Source of the DNA: Microbacterium galbinum
GTDB taxonomy: Bacteria > Actinomycetota > Actinomycetes > Actinomycetales > Microbacteriaceae
DNA length: 64,000 nucleotides
Reading direction: 5' to 3'
Assembly (NCBI RefSeq): GCF_023101185.1
Contig: NZ_CP078077.1
Span: 2,261,630-2,325,629 of the forward strand
In this document: positions 1-9,972 of the stretch, piece after piece
Layout: each line of letters opens with the position of its first letter
Position numbering within the stretch: the first letter of the stretch is position 1
Program-made: the position numbers and the translations under genes
Notes under the pieces: generated by a model
What the model was told of the DNA's origin: nothing
Database searches by the model: none
The model's input: only the letters and a program-made list of their open reading frames with translations

Positions 1-1110
1 GTCCGAGTCGAGGGGAACGTGGATGTAGGTCCACAACACGGCCTTGCCCTCGGGCGCGCGGGTGGCGTCGAAGACGGAGGGCTGGACCGCGAGCACGTAC
101 GGGCGCTCGCTCACCCGCCCACGGGCGACGGCGTTCTCACTCGCCCGCACCTCCTCACGGGTGCCGCCGAGGTGCACGGTCGGCGACTGCGCCACGTCGG
201 CGTTCGCCCACGGCACCGGTCCGTCGAGCTCGAAGTCGACCTTCGCCGCGGCCGGTCCGTACCGGTAGCGGGAGAGAGCGCGAGCGTACCCGGCGGGGAT
301 TCCGGGGTGGGTCAGGGCGAGACGCGGCGAGGTGTTCAGCAGGAGCAGATCGCCGCGCGCGGGATCGCCCCAGTCGAGGATGCCGAGGTCGCGCACGTGC
401 AGCCCCGTCTCGATGCGACCGCCGTGCGCTTCGAGGTCGGCGACGAGCGCGTCGGCGATCCGCTGGGCGCCCCCGCGCGGATACATCCAGCCCTGTGCGT
501 GTCCGAGGGCGGCGAGCAGAAGCCCGGCCGCCGCGCCGGGGAGCGAGGGAACGGGCGCGTTGGCATGCGCGAGCACGCCCGTGATCAAGGCCGCCGCCTC
601 CGGGGTGCGGAAGGCGCGCGAGGCGAGCGGTGTGCCCTGGTCGAGCATCCGCAGGGCGTAACGCGCGGCGGTGAGCGGCTCGTGCGGCCAGCGCGGGATC
701 TGATGGCCGGTGAAGTCGACGACCCCGTCGATGTGCTCGCTCAGCGGCCGCAGTCGGGCGAGCCATGCATCACGGTCGGCCCCGAGGGCGGCGGACGTCT
801 TCTCGATGTCGCGCCAGGCGATCGCCGCACGGCCGCCGTCGAGCGGATGGGCGTAGGAGATGTCGGGACGGATCCAGTCGATGCGGTCGGCGAGGCCGAA
901 GGCGCGGAAGAACGGCGAGGCGAGTGCCGCCGGGTGCACGGCGGAGCAGACGTCGTGGCGGAAGCCGGGAAGGATGCCGTCGGTCGTGCGCACGCCGCCA
1001 CCGATCGTGTTGGACGCCTCGAGCACCCGCACCTCGTACCCCGCCCTGGCGAGCGACACGGCGCTCGCCAGACCGTTGGGCCCGCTGCCGATGATCGTCG
1101 CCCGCACCAT
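1..1110 (-). CDS. Phytoene-desaturase-like FAD/NAD(P)-dependent oxidoreductase, 3' end outside window
   Basis: Open reading frame of 370 codons running off the left edge, so the C-terminus is missing. The N-terminus starts MVRATIIGSGPNGLASAV, a dinucleotide-binding Rossmann fold (GxGxxG-like GSGPNG), followed by the acidic end of strand 2 (RVLEAS) and the GGGVRT segment typical of the phytoene dehydrogenase/CrtI-like flavoprotein family. Residues 215-230 contain YPRGGAQRIADAL, also typical of this family (substrate-domain entry). The product is probably a soluble or membrane-associated redox enzyme; its substrate cannot be told, and many members are not carotenoid enzymes. No carotenoid genes are nearby. 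The start is the ATG at 1110; there is no clear Shine-Dalgarno (SD) sequence, but AAGACT lies 6 nt upstream, which resembles the leaderless arrangement seen elsewhere in this window. Confidence 0.85.
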   Translation of the reverse strand, partial: MVRATIIGSGPNGLASAVSLARAGYEVRVLEASNTIGGGVRTTDGILPGFRHDVCSAVHPAALASPFFRAFGLADRIDWIRPDISYAHPLDGGRAAIAWRDIEKTSAALGADRDAWLARLRPLSEHIDGVVDFTGHQIPRWPHEPLTAARYALRMLDQGTPLASRAFRTPEAAALITGVLAHANAPVPSLPGAAAGLLLAALGHAQGWMYPRGGAQRIADALVADLEAHGGRIETGLHVRDLGILDWGDPARGDLLLLNTSPRLALTHPGIPAGYARALSRYRYGPAAAKVDFELDGPVPWANADVAQSPTVHLGGTREEVRASENAVARGRVSERPYVLAVQPSVFDATRAPEGKAVLWTYIHVPLDSD

Positions 1111-1194
1111 GCCGCCAGTCTTGCACGGCCCGCGCCGGGGCGCGGGGAGCGGAAGCGGTCGAGACGGCCCCGGGATCGTGCGATCCTGGAAGGG

Positions 1195-1683
1195 ATGAAC
1201 GAAGTACAGGGCCCGACCCCGACCGGCACCTCCCGTCCCTACCGCTCCCTCGCGGAGGCGCTGCGCGCGCACCGCATCGACCCGGTGAACCACGAGTTCA
1301 TCGGCGCGATCGTCGACGCCGTGGGTGTGACCTCGTTCATCGACCGCGGCCGCTACATCGAGGCCCTGCGCCGCGGCGACCACGCCTCGCTCCACATCGG
1401 GCGCACCTACACGAACGGGTTCGCCGAGGACGAGACGATCGTCGTCGGATCCACCCCGCTGCGCCTGCAGCCCAGCGAGGGGCGTGCGCCGTACTTCTAC
1501 GTCACCCACCCGAGCGAGTACGCGCCCTCCGTCCCCGCGCGAGCGGCGAAGCGTTCTTCGACCCCGCGCACACCGTCGGTGCCGCGCGAGAAGGCGCCGA
1601 AGCCGGTGACCGAGCGCGACTACGGTGTGTGCGACGTGTGCTTCATGGTCAAGACGCCGTCGGGCGGCTGCGGCTGCGACTGA
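1195..1683 (+). CDS. Hypothetical protein with C-terminal zinc-ribbon-like cysteine cluster
   Basis: A 162-residue protein of unknown function. The ATG at 1195 follows a GGAAGGG SD sequence. Residues 15-110 look like a compact alpha/beta domain (PYRSLAEALRAHRID, FIGAIVDAVGVTSFIDRG). A Ser/Arg/Pro-rich stretch follows, and the chain ends in CDVCFMVKTPSGGCGCD, four cysteines in a CxxC...CxC arrangement that could bind one zinc ion. The same longer frame is open upstream to position 19, but that region is antisense to the flavoprotein gene, so the short start is preferred. It is convergent with the acyl-CoA dehydrogenase. I do not recognise the family by name. Confidence 0.75.
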   Translation: MNEVQGPTPTGTSRPYRSLAEALRAHRIDPVNHEFIGAIVDAVGVTSFIDRGRYIEALRRGDHASLHIGRTYTNGFAEDETIVVGSTPLRLQPSEGRAPYFYVTHPSEYAPSVPARAAKRSSTPRTPSVPREKAPKPVTERDYGVCDVCFMVKTPSGGCGCD

Positions 1684-1713
1684 GCGCCTCTCGCCGGCAT
1701 CCGTCCTCCACCG

Positions 1714-2949
1714 TCAGGCGAACGCGCTCATCCCGGTGATGTCGCGCCCGAGAAGCAGCGCCTGCACGCTCTCCGTGCCCTCGTAGGTGTGGATCGCCTC
1801 GATGTCGGCGAGGTGCTGCATCACGCCGTTCTCGAGCAGGATGCCGTTGCCCCCGAGCAGGTCGCGGGCGGTCGAGGCGATGCGGCGTGCGGCGCGGGTG
1901 TTGTGGAACTTCGCGAGCGACGCCTGCGTCGGACGCAACGCGCCCGCCGTCTCGAGGTCGGCCATCCGGCGGCAGTAGAGCTGCATCGCGGTGAGGTCCT
2001 CGAGCATGTGGGTGAGGCGCTCCTGCACCATCTGGAACTTCGCGAGCGGCTTGCCGAACTGCACGCGCTGGGTCGCGTACGCCAGGGCGGCCTCGTAGCA
2101 GGCGGTGGCGTGGCCGAGTGCCGACCAGGCGACGCCGGAGCGGGTCGCGTAGAGCACGACCGACGCGTCTTTGAAGCTGTGCGTTCCGGGGAGCACGGCG
2201 TCGAGGGGAACGCGCACGTCGTCGAGGCGGATGTGCGCCTGGTGAATCGCACGCAGCGACGCCTTTCCGCGGATGACGGTGCCGGTGTATCCGGGGGTGT
2301 CCTGCTCGACGAGGAAGCAGCGCACGGCGCCGTGCTCGTCGGCGGATTCGTCGTCGACGCGCGCCCAGACGAAGGTGATCCCGCCGGATGCCCCGTTGCC
2401 GATCCACTTCTTCGTGCCGCTGATGACCCAGGCGTCGCCGTCGCGGCGCGCGACCGTCTCGAGCGAGACCGAGTCCGACCCGTGGTCGGGCTCGGTGAGG
2501 GCGAAGGACCCCAGCACGCTCGCGTCGGCGAGAGCCGTCAGCCATTTCTCCTGCTGCGCGGGGGAGCCGAACAGCGCGAGGGTGCGCAGGGCGAGACCGC
2601 CCTGCACCGCGAGGATCGTGCCGAGAGAGCCGTCGCCGCGCGAGACCTCCATGTTGACCAGTCCGGCGGCGAGAGGGGAGAGACGCGTGAGGGCGGGGTG
2701 CTCGACGCCGTCGACGACCAGATCCATCTCGCCCATGCGGCGAGCGGCGGTCAGCGGGTACTCGGCCCGGTCCCAGGCGTCGGCCATCTGCGGGGCGACC
2801 TCGTCGACGTACGCCTGCGCGCGTTCCCAGGCGGCACGATCGGCATCCGGGATGTCGGCGAACACGGCGTAGTAGTCGCTGCCCTGCCGTCCCGTGACGT
2901 CGTACGACGAGACGCGCTCGCCGGGCAGGGGGGAGGAATCGATGCTCAT
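1714..2949 (-). CDS. Acyl-CoA dehydrogenase, glutaryl-CoA dehydrogenase-like
   Basis: A 411-residue flavoprotein of the acyl-CoA dehydrogenase family, full length for the family. The FAD/substrate signature LTEPDHGSDSVS lies in the middle domain, followed by GTKKWIGNG. The C-terminal YEGTESVQALLLGRDITG closely follows the glutaryl-CoA dehydrogenase pattern and supplies the catalytic base Glu (about residue 390). Known glutaryl-CoA dehydrogenases oxidise and decarboxylate glutaryl-CoA to crotonyl-CoA; that substrate is inferred from family resemblance only. The ATG at 2949 is preceded by AAGGAG, so the 68-codon upstream extension of the frame is rejected. It lies 103 bp downstream of a TetR gene on the same strand, which may control it. 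Confidence 0.88.
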   Translation of the reverse strand: MSIDSSPLPGERVSSYDVTGRQGSDYYAVFADIPDADRAAWERAQAYVDEVAPQMADAWDRAEYPLTAARRMGEMDLVVDGVEHPALTRLSPLAAGLVNMEVSRGDGSLGTILAVQGGLALRTLALFGSPAQQEKWLTALADASVLGSFALTEPDHGSDSVSLETVARRDGDAWVISGTKKWIGNGASGGITFVWARVDDESADEHGAVRCFLVEQDTPGYTGTVIRGKASLRAIHQAHIRLDDVRVPLDAVLPGTHSFKDASVVLYATRSGVAWSALGHATACYEAALAYATQRVQFGKPLAKFQMVQERLTHMLEDLTAMQLYCRRMADLETAGALRPTQASLAKFHNTRAARRIASTARDLLGGNGILLENGVMQHLADIEAIHTYEGTESVQALLLGRDITGMSAFA

Positions 2950-3052
2950 GGGGCTCCTTCGTGGCACCAGGTATCGTACTCCTCGAAACTGAGTTCCACG
3001 ACTCCGGGAGCGCGAAAGCGGAACCCTGCCCGAGGGACCCGCCGCAGAGCGC

Positions 3053-3715
3053 TCAGTCGAGCTGCGAGCGCAGGCGCCGCGTGACCTCGGCGACCGGCAT
3101 CGACCGCGGGAACACGGCGACGACGACATCGTCGGGAGCGCTCGCCGTGGCATCCGCCGGCACGCCGTAGCGACGGCGCACGTCCGCCAGTGCCGCCTGC
3201 AGGGTCGCGAGAGGCACCTTCTTCGTGCCGCGCAGCAGCTGGCGCAGCACGTGGTTGTGCACCGCGGTCACCAGGGCCGCGAAGCCGACCGCGTCGAGCG
3301 GGTCGACGCCGGGGAGGGCCCCGCGCAGGTACTCGTCGAACAGGCGCTCGTAGCGGAACACCGTGATGATCTCGCGTTCGCGCAGCACCGGGACCTCGCG
3401 CACGATCCGATAGCGGCGGCGGGCGAGCTCGGGGTCGTGGGCGAAGTGCGAGAAGACCGACTCGGATGCCGCGCACACCGCGCCCCACGGATCGTCGTGC
3501 CCCTCGGCGAGGAACACCCGGAGGCGCTCCAGCAGTGCCTCGTGGTCGGCGAAGACGACGTCCTCCTTGCCGCCGAACTGGCGGAAGAAGGTGGATCGCG
3601 AGACGCCGGCGGCCTTCGCGATCTGCTCGACCGAGGTCTGATCGAAGCCCTGCGTGTCGAAGAGCTCGAGGGCAGCGGCCACGACGCCGGTGCGCAGTTC
3701 AGCGGATTCGTGCAT
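3053..3715 (-). CDS. TetR/AcrR family transcriptional regulator
   Basis: A 220-residue DNA-binding repressor. The N-terminal helix-turn-helix covers roughly residues 8-55: AALELFDTQGFDQTSVEQIA, then AAGVSRSTFFRQFGGKED, which is the standard TetR pattern. The C-terminal half is a helical ligand/dimer domain with no recognisable ligand. It sits upstream of the acyl-CoA dehydrogenase on the same strand, and co-transcription and autoregulation are likely. TAGGCT lies exactly 6 nt upstream of the ATG with no SD, so the mRNA is probably leaderless. Confidence 0.88.
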   Translation of the reverse strand: MHESAELRTGVVAAALELFDTQGFDQTSVEQIAKAAGVSRSTFFRQFGGKEDVVFADHEALLERLRVFLAEGHDDPWGAVCAASESVFSHFAHDPELARRRYRIVREVPVLREREIITVFRYERLFDEYLRGALPGVDPLDAVGFAALVTAVHNHVLRQLLRGTKKVPLATLQAALADVRRRYGVPADATASAPDDVVVAVFPRSMPVAEVTRRLRSQLD

Positions 3716-3721
3716 GGCACG

Positions 3722-3727
3722 AGCCTA
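3722..3727 (-). promoter_or_regulatory. -10 box of leaderless TetR promoter
   Basis: On the minus strand TAGGCT (TANNNT type) is followed by 6 nt and the ATG of the TetR gene. No SD lies between. This spacing puts the transcription start at the A of ATG. Confidence 0.55.
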
Positions 3728-3817
3728 GACCTCGCGCTGTCGAGCATGCGGATGGCGTGACGCGGGTAGGCCTCGGCGGAGCAGCCGGGCCCGCAGGAGC
3801 GTCCAGTCCGAGGTAGT

Positions 3818-3851
3818 AGGCTGGGGGACTGGTCGATGTCTCGACATCGAG
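3818..3851 (+). promoter_or_regulatory. sucCD promoter -10 and inverted-repeat operator
   Basis: TAGGCT at 3818-3823 fits an actinobacterial -10. Ten bases on, TCGATGTC (3834-3841) and GACATCGA (3844-3851) form an 8-bp perfect inverted repeat with a 2-nt spacer, placed where the transcript would begin. It looks like a regulator site, though a small 5' hairpin is possible. The sucC GTG follows at 3888 with GAAGGA as SD. Confidence 0.5.
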
Positions 3852-3887
3852 AGAATTACCAGACAGCAGCCCAGTGAAGGAACCACA

Positions 3888-5054
3888 GTGGATCTGTACG
3901 AGTACCAGGCACGAGACGTTTTCGAGAAGTACGGAGTGCCGGTTCTCGCCGGCATCGTCGCCGACACCCCCGAGGAGGTGAAGGCAGCCGCGGAGAAGAT
4001 CGGCGGCGTCGTCGTCGTCAAGGCGCAGGTCAAGACCGGTGGTCGTGGCAAGGCCGGCGGCGTCAAGGTCGCCAAGACCCCTGAAGAGGCCTACGAGGCG
4101 GCCAAGGCCATCCTCGGCCTCGACATCAAGGGCCACATCGTCAAGCGCGTCATGGTCGCCCAGGGCGCCCGCATCGCCGAGGAGTTCTACTTCTCCGTGC
4201 TGCTCGACCGCGCCAACCGCTCCTACCTGAGCCTCTGCTCGGTCGAGGGCGGCATGGAGATCGAAGAGCTCGCCGTCGAGCGCCCCGAGGCCCTCGCCCG
4301 CGTCGAGGTGAACCCGCTCACGGGTATCGACAAGGAGAAGGCCGTCGAGATCGCGCGCGCCGCGAACTTCCCCGAGGACCTCGTCGAGAAGGTCTCCGAC
4401 GTCTTCGTGAAGCTCTTCGACGTCTACAAGGGCGAGGACGCGACGCTCGTCGAGGTCAACCCGCTCGTGCGCACCGAAGAGGGCGACATCATCGCACTCG
4501 ACGGCAAGGTCACCCTCGACGACAACGCGTCGGAGATCCGTCACCCCGAGCACGAGGCTCTGGAAGACAAGGATGCCGCCGACCCGCTCGAGGCCAAGGC
4601 CAAGGCATCGGGTCTCAACTACGTGAAGCTCGACGGCGAGGTCGGCATCATCGGCAACGGAGCGGGACTCGTCATGTCGACGCTCGACGTCGTCGCGTAC
4701 GCCGGTGAGAACCACAACGGCGTCAAGCCCGCCAACTTCCTCGACATCGGCGGCGGCGCCTCGGCCGAGGTCATGGCCGCCGGCCTCGACGTCATCCTCG
4801 GCGACCCGCAGGTCAAGAGCGTCTTCGTCAACGTGTTCGGCGGCATCACGGCGTGCGACGCCGTCGCCAACGGCATCAAGGGTGCGCTCGAGACGCTGGG
4901 TGCCACGGCATCCAAGCCGCTCGTCGTGCGCCTCGACGGCAACCGCGTCGACGAGGGTCGCGCGATCCTCGCCGAGTACGCGCACCCGCTCGTGACCCTG
5001 GCCGCCACCATGGACGAGGGCGCCGACAAGGCCGCCGAGCTCGCCAACGCTTGA
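3888..5054 (+). CDS. sucC: Succinyl-CoA synthetase (ADP-forming) beta subunit
   Basis: A 388-residue ATP-grasp subunit of the citric acid cycle enzyme that interconverts succinyl-CoA and succinate with ATP/ADP. The N-terminus [19 protein letters not shown] and the segment [16 protein letters not shown] are hallmark SucC sequence; VEVNPLV and the C-terminal [19 protein letters not shown] form the nucleotide and subunit-interface regions. The start codon is GTG with a GAAGGA SD. sucD follows after 18 nt, so the two are co-transcribed. Sequence and length are ordinary for Actinobacteria. Confidence 0.98.
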   Translation: MDLYEYQARDVFEKYGVPVLAGIVADTPEEVKAAAEKIGGVVVVKAQVKTGGRGKAGGVKVAKTPEEAYEAAKAILGLDIKGHIVKRVMVAQGARIAEEFYFSVLLDRANRSYLSLCSVEGGMEIEELAVERPEALARVEVNPLTGIDKEKAVEIARAANFPEDLVEKVSDVFVKLFDVYKGEDATLVEVNPLVRTEEGDIIALDGKVTLDDNASEIRHPEHEALEDKDAADPLEAKAKASGLNYVKLDGEVGIIGNGAGLVMSTLDVVAYAGENHNGVKPANFLDIGGGASAEVMAAGLDVILGDPQVKSVFVNVFGGITACDAVANGIKGALETLGATASKPLVVRLDGNRVDEGRAILAEYAHPLVTLAATMDEGADKAAELANA

Positions 5055-5060
5055 GACTGA

Positions 5061-5975
<915 letters not shown>

Positions 5976-5990
5976 GCGCTAAGCTGTAGG

Positions 5991-6022
5991 AGAAGGCCCC
6001 GGGCTCCACCCCGGGGCCTTCT
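5991..6022 (+). terminator. sucCD intrinsic terminator
   Basis: A perfect 13-bp stem, AGAAGGCCCCGGG (5991-6003) with CCCGGGGCCTTCT (6010-6022), and a 6-nt loop lie 16 bp after the sucD stop. The tail is TTC-rich. It also stands between sucD and the convergent methyltransferase gene and could serve both. Confidence 0.85.
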
Positions 6023-6042
6023 TTCATGTCCGGGGAGCGCCG

Positions 6043-6957
6043 TCAGCGGTCGACCAGGGCGTCCCACATGAGGGCGACGTGCCGGGCGTCGGTGCCGCAG
6101 CATCCGCCGATCACCCGGACCGACGGCATCCGCTCGGCCAGGGCGGCCACGGCGATCGCCAGGTCCGCCGGGTCGCCCTCGTCGATGGCCTCGGACTCGT
6201 CGAGTTCTGCGTGCGACCGACGGGACGCATTGGGGCGGAGTCCGACGATCCTCGGCACCGTCGCCGCGTCGAGGGCGTGCGCGAAGTGGTCGGGATGCGC
6301 GCAGTTGAGGAGATAGCCGTCGGCGGGTGAGCCCGCGTCGACCAGATCGATCGTTTCGGCGAGCGTGCTCCCCGTCGCGAGGCGGCCGTCCGTCTCCACG
6401 GTGAACGAGATCTCGACGGGGATGCCCTCGTCGCGTGCCGCCCGCACGATCCCGATCGCCTCGGCGGCGTCGGAGAGCGTGTACGCCGCGATGATGTCGA
6501 CGCCCGCCGCGGTCAAGGACTGCACCTGCGGACGGTGATAGGTCAGCGCATCGTCGGCTCCGGTCGTCGGATCCCACGTCCCGGGGCGGTACCCATCGCC
6601 TCGGGGGCCGAGCATTCCCACCAGGCGTACATCGGGCAGGTCGGCGTAGTCCTCCGCGACCGCGCGCATCAGGGACACCGCCTCGCGGTTGATCCGATCG
6701 AGTGCCGTCGCGTCGTATCCGAGCCGCGCACCCCAGTCGGCGCTCGCACGCCACGTCGCCGATTCGAGGCGCAGGCCCGCGCCGTTCGCGCGGGCGATGT
6801 CGCCGTATGCGCGATAGTAGTCCCGGAGCAGGCGCCGTCCGCGGCGAGAGTCGAGCAGCACGAAGGCCGCGAACTCCGGCAGATCGATGCCGTGATGGAA
6901 GATCAGGTCGGTCTCGAGACCGCCGTCGGTGACGTACCGCTGCGCGTCGGCATCCAT
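6043..6957 (-). CDS. mmuM: Homocysteine S-methyltransferase family protein
   Basis: A 304-residue TIM-barrel enzyme that would move a methyl group from S-methylmethionine or a similar donor to homocysteine, giving methionine. The family's three zinc-ligand cysteines are present: Cys219 in LLNCAHPD and Cys286-Cys287 in GGCCGTD. The N-terminal TDGGLETDLIF matches the family's DGG(x)ET motif. Length is normal for MmuM. It stands alone, convergent with sucCD. No SD precedes the ATG at 6957; TAGACC lies 7 nt upstream, an imperfect leaderless-type -10. The donor is inferred. Confidence 0.88.
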   Translation of the reverse strand: MDADAQRYVTDGGLETDLIFHHGIDLPEFAAFVLLDSRRGRRLLRDYYRAYGDIARANGAGLRLESATWRASADWGARLGYDATALDRINREAVSLMRAVAEDYADLPDVRLVGMLGPRGDGYRPGTWDPTTGADDALTYHRPQVQSLTAAGVDIIAAYTLSDAAEAIGIVRAARDEGIPVEISFTVETDGRLATGSTLAETIDLVDAGSPADGYLLNCAHPDHFAHALDAATVPRIVGLRPNASRRSHAELDESEAIDEGDPADLAIAVAALAERMPSVRVIGGCCGTDARHVALMWDALVDR

Positions 6958-7013
6958 GGATCCCGGTCTACCACCGCGCGATGGCCCGCGCTACGGGACT
7001 TCCGGACACGAAA

Positions 7014-7043
7014 GAGGGGCGGATGCCGCAGCATCCGCCCCTC
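7014..7043 (-). terminator. Terminator of the NCS2 permease gene
   Basis: GAGGGGCGGATGC (7014-7026) pairs perfectly with GCATCCGCCCCTC (7031-7043) around a 4-nt loop, 14 bp after the stop of the minus-strand permease. On that strand TTTCGTG follows. The same GGGGCGGATGC stem is re-used at 31579-31610. Confidence 0.8.
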
Positions 7044-7056
7044 CGTCGACTCGCTG

Positions 7057-8478
7057 TCAGATGCCGATGCCGAACAGTGCCTCGATCGGCCCGCGGGCGA
7101 AGAAGATCACGAAGCCCGCGCCGACCACCCAGAGCAGCGGGTGGATCGTCTTGGCGCGACCGGAGAAGGCGTTCACGACGATCCAGCTGATGAAGCCGGC
7201 GCCGATTCCGTTGGCGATCGAGTAGGTCATCGGCATGACCGTGGCGGTGAGGAAGACCGGCAGCAGCACGCGGAAGTCGCTGAGGTCGATGTTCTTGATC
7301 TGAGCGAGCATCATCGCACCGACGAGCACGAGTGCGGCTGCCGCGACGGCGCCGGGCACGAGCGAGGTCAGCGGGGTGAAGAACATCGCGACCAGGAACA
7401 TCGCACCCGTGATGAGCGTGGCGAAACCGGTGCGTGCGCCCTCGCCGATGCCGGCACCCGACTCGACGAAGACCGTCGCCGACGACGACGAGGTGCCACC
7501 ACCGGCGATCGCGCCGATGCCCTCGACGACGAGCGCGGACTTGATGCGCGGGAAGTCGCCCTTCTCGTCGGCGAGGTCGGCCTCCTTCGCGAGGCCCGTC
7601 ATGGTGCCCATGGCGTCGAAGAAGTTCGAGAACAGCAGCGTGAACACGAACATCACGAGGGCGACGATGCTGACCTTCTGCAGGTCGAAGCCGAAGTCGA
7701 CCTGGCCGACCAGGCTGAGGTCGGGCAGGCCCACGATCGAGCCGGTGAAGCCGAAGTCGAGGCCGAACGGCCAGATCAGGTTGACGATGCCGCCGAGCAC
7801 GGTGCCGCCGACGAGGGCGATCAGGATCGCACCCTTGACGCGCAGCGCGGTCAGCACGCCGCCGATGAGCAGCGTGACGACGAAGAGCAGGGTCGGGATG
7901 GAGGCCACGGAGCCGCCGATGCCGAGGTCGACGGGCGGCGAGGCGTTGCCGGTCGCCGTCACGAAACCGGCGTTCACGAAGCCGATGAAGGCGATGAAGA
8001 GGCCGATGCCGACCGTGATCGCGAGCTTGAGCTGCACGGGAACGGCGTCGAAGATCATCTTGCGCAGGCCGGTCGCGGCGAGCAGCACGATGATGACACC
8101 GTTGATCATGACGAGCGCCATGGCTTCGGGCCAGGTCACCGAGCCGACGACCGAGAAGGCGATGAAGGCGTTGATGCCGAGGCCGGCGGCGAACGCGAAC
8201 GGCAGTCGCGTGATCACGCCGAACAGGATCGTCATCACACCGGCGGTCAGCGCGGTGGCGGCGGCGACCGCAGAGCTGGACAGCACGACGCCGTCGACGT
8301 CGGGCGTTCCGAGGATGATCGGGTTGAGGATCACGATGTACGCCATCGTGACGAACGTCACCAGGCCACCTCGGATCTCGGTGCCGAAGGTGGAACCGCG
8401 CTTGGTGATCTCGAAGAAACGATCCAGGGCGTTCTTCGGCTCAGCGGCGGTGGGTGCGGGGGACGGGGCAGTTGTCAT
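7057..8478 (-). CDS. NCS2 family purine permease (guanine/hypoxanthine or adenine type)
   Basis: A 473-residue inner-membrane proton symporter of the NCS2/AzgA-like class that takes up purine bases. About 12-14 hydrophobic segments are visible. The N-terminal FGTEIRGGLVTFVTMAYIVI and NPIILGTPDVDG, then GLGINAFIAFSVVG, are typical of AdeP/GhxP/PbuG transporters. The ATG at 8478 has GGAGG 9 nt upstream; the longer open frame to 9111 is antisense to the next gene and rejected. It is divergent from the DUF6350 gene and next to purN-purH, in keeping with purine metabolism. A 16-bp palindrome at 8497-8512 lies 18 bp upstream. Confidence 0.92.
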   Translation of the reverse strand: MTTAPSPAPTAAEPKNALDRFFEITKRGSTFGTEIRGGLVTFVTMAYIVILNPIILGTPDVDGVVLSSSAVAAATALTAGVMTILFGVITRLPFAFAAGLGINAFIAFSVVGSVTWPEAMALVMINGVIIVLLAATGLRKMIFDAVPVQLKLAITVGIGLFIAFIGFVNAGFVTATGNASPPVDLGIGGSVASIPTLLFVVTLLIGGVLTALRVKGAILIALVGGTVLGGIVNLIWPFGLDFGFTGSIVGLPDLSLVGQVDFGFDLQKVSIVALVMFVFTLLFSNFFDAMGTMTGLAKEADLADEKGDFPRIKSALVVEGIGAIAGGGTSSSSATVFVESGAGIGEGARTGFATLITGAMFLVAMFFTPLTSLVPGAVAAAALVLVGAMMLAQIKNIDLSDFRVLLPVFLTATVMPMTYSIANGIGAGFISWIVVNAFSGRAKTIHPLLWVVGAGFVIFFARGPIEALFGIGI

Positions 8479-8496
8479 TCGGGTGAACCTCCGGAT

Positions 8497-8512
8497 GAGA
8501 CGATATCGTCTC
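8497..8512. promoter_or_regulatory. Perfect 16-bp palindrome in divergent purine promoter region
   Basis: GAGACGATATCGTCTC is a complete 16-bp palindrome in the 93-bp gap between the divergent NCS2 permease and DUF6350 genes, overlapping or abutting the permease SD region. Its symmetry and place suggest an operator. No regulator gene is adjacent. TAGTCT at 8558-8563 may be the -10 for the rightward gene. Confidence 0.5.
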
Positions 8513-8571
8513 TCCCGCGCCGCGCGCGCCCACCGGCATCCGCCCGGATTCTCGTCGTAGTCTCGAAAGCT

Positions 8572-9972
8572 ATGCAACGCCTTCTCGTCGCCCTCCTCGC
8601 CGCGTTCGACGCCGCCATCGCGGCCGCCGTCGGACTCGCCGTGCTGCTGGCGCCGCTGACCCTGCTGTGGACCCTCGCCTTCGGTGCCACGGCCGACTGG
8701 GGGGCGCTCTGGCCGCTGACCGGCACGCTCTGGGCGTTCGGGCACGGGGTACCGCTCGATATCACGATCGCGGATGCGGCGCTGGTCGCGGTCGGTGTCC
8801 CGGCGGCGGCGGCGTCCTTCACCGTCTCGGTCGCCCCGCTCGCCCTCCTGGTCTTCACCCTGCTGTTCGCGGCGCGCTCGGGCGCGCGAGCCGCGAACGC
8901 CGGCTCGTGGGTGACCGGTGTGCTCTCGGGCACGGTCGTGTTCGCCGCGATCGCCGCCGGCGTCGCCCTCACCTCGCGTCTCGACGCGGCGAAGACCTCC
9001 CTGCTCCTCGCGATCCTGCTGCCCGCGGCCGTGTACCTCGCGGGTGCGGTGTGCGGAGCGGTGCGCGTGGTCTGGGAGGACGGCGACGGAGGGCCGATCG
9101 ATGCGATCCACGACCGTCTGGACGCCTGGACCGAGTGGACCCCGGTGCCCGCGGCCATCGTGCGGGGAGCGGCGTTCGCCCTCGTCGCCGTGCTCGGCGT
9201 CTCGGCCGCAGCGCTCGCCCTCCTCACGCTGTTCCGCGGCGGTGAGGTCGTCGCCCTCTTCCAGGCCGCACGTGTCGACGTGCTCGGCGCGGTCGTGATC
9301 ACCCTCGCCCAGTTCCTCTACCTGCCGACGCTCCTCGTCTGGACGGCGTCGTGGATCGCCGGACCCGGATTCGCCGTGGGCGTCGGCACCGCGGTGTCTC
9401 CGGCGGGCACGCAGCTCGGCGTCGTTCCCGGCATCCCGGTGCTGGGGCTGCTGCCCGAGAACAGCTCGATCTGGATGCTCATCGTCGTGCTGCTGCCGGT
9501 CGCCGCCGGTGCCGTGGCCGGATGGGCCGTGCGCTCTCGCCTGGTGTGGGAGGGGACGCCGCTGCGGATGCTGCCGCGCGCCGTGATCGCGGTCGGCATG
9601 GGTGCCGTGACCGCGGGCGTCGCCGCCCTCGCCGCGCTGCTCACCAGCGGGTCGATCGGTCCGGGGCGTCTCGCCGAGACCGGCCCGTCGGTCGGCGCCT
9701 TCGCGCTCGCCCTCGGGGGAGAGGTGCTGCTGGGCGCCGCGATCCTGCTGCTGTCGCCGCGCAACCGCGACGAGCTCGCCGAGGAGCGCACCGATCGCTG
9801 GGTCGCCGAGATGACGGCATCCGATCTCGGCGATCTGATCGGCGACGCGGCATCGTCGTCGCCGTCTGCCGTATCCGCCGATTCACCAGCGGATGCCGCC
9901 CCTCTGCCCTTCGCGGAGACGGCTCCGCTCGACGACGTCACCGGGGAGGGGCGCCCTCCCGCGCCCCGGTAG
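8572..9972 (+). CDS. DUF6350 family integral membrane protein
   Basis: A 466-residue protein with about 10 hydrophobic helices, no signal peptide and a polar Ala/Asp/Pro-rich C-terminal tail (from about residue 395). In many actinobacteria a protein of this kind precedes purN and purH, and the gene order here matches, which is the main ground for the family call. Function is unknown. The ATG at 8572 (MQRLLVALLAAFDAAI) begins the first membrane segment; the 679 upstream open codons are antisense to the permease. Its TAG stop also forms the first bases of the purN -10 box. Confidence 0.8.
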   Translation: MQRLLVALLAAFDAAIAAAVGLAVLLAPLTLLWTLAFGATADWGALWPLTGTLWAFGHGVPLDITIADAALVAVGVPAAAASFTVSVAPLALLVFTLLFAARSGARAANAGSWVTGVLSGTVVFAAIAAGVALTSRLDAAKTSLLLAILLPAAVYLAGAVCGAVRVVWEDGDGGPIDAIHDRLDAWTEWTPVPAAIVRGAAFALVAVLGVSAAALALLTLFRGGEVVALFQAARVDVLGAVVITLAQFLYLPTLLVWTASWIAGPGFAVGVGTAVSPAGTQLGVVPGIPVLGLLPENSSIWMLIVVLLPVAAGAVAGWAVRSRLVWEGTPLRMLPRAVIAVGMGAVTAGVAALAALLTSGSIGPGRLAETGPSVGAFALALGGEVLLGAAILLLSPRNRDELAEERTDRWVAEMTASDLGDLIGDAASSSPSAVSADSPADAAPLPFAETAPLDDVTGEGRPPAPR

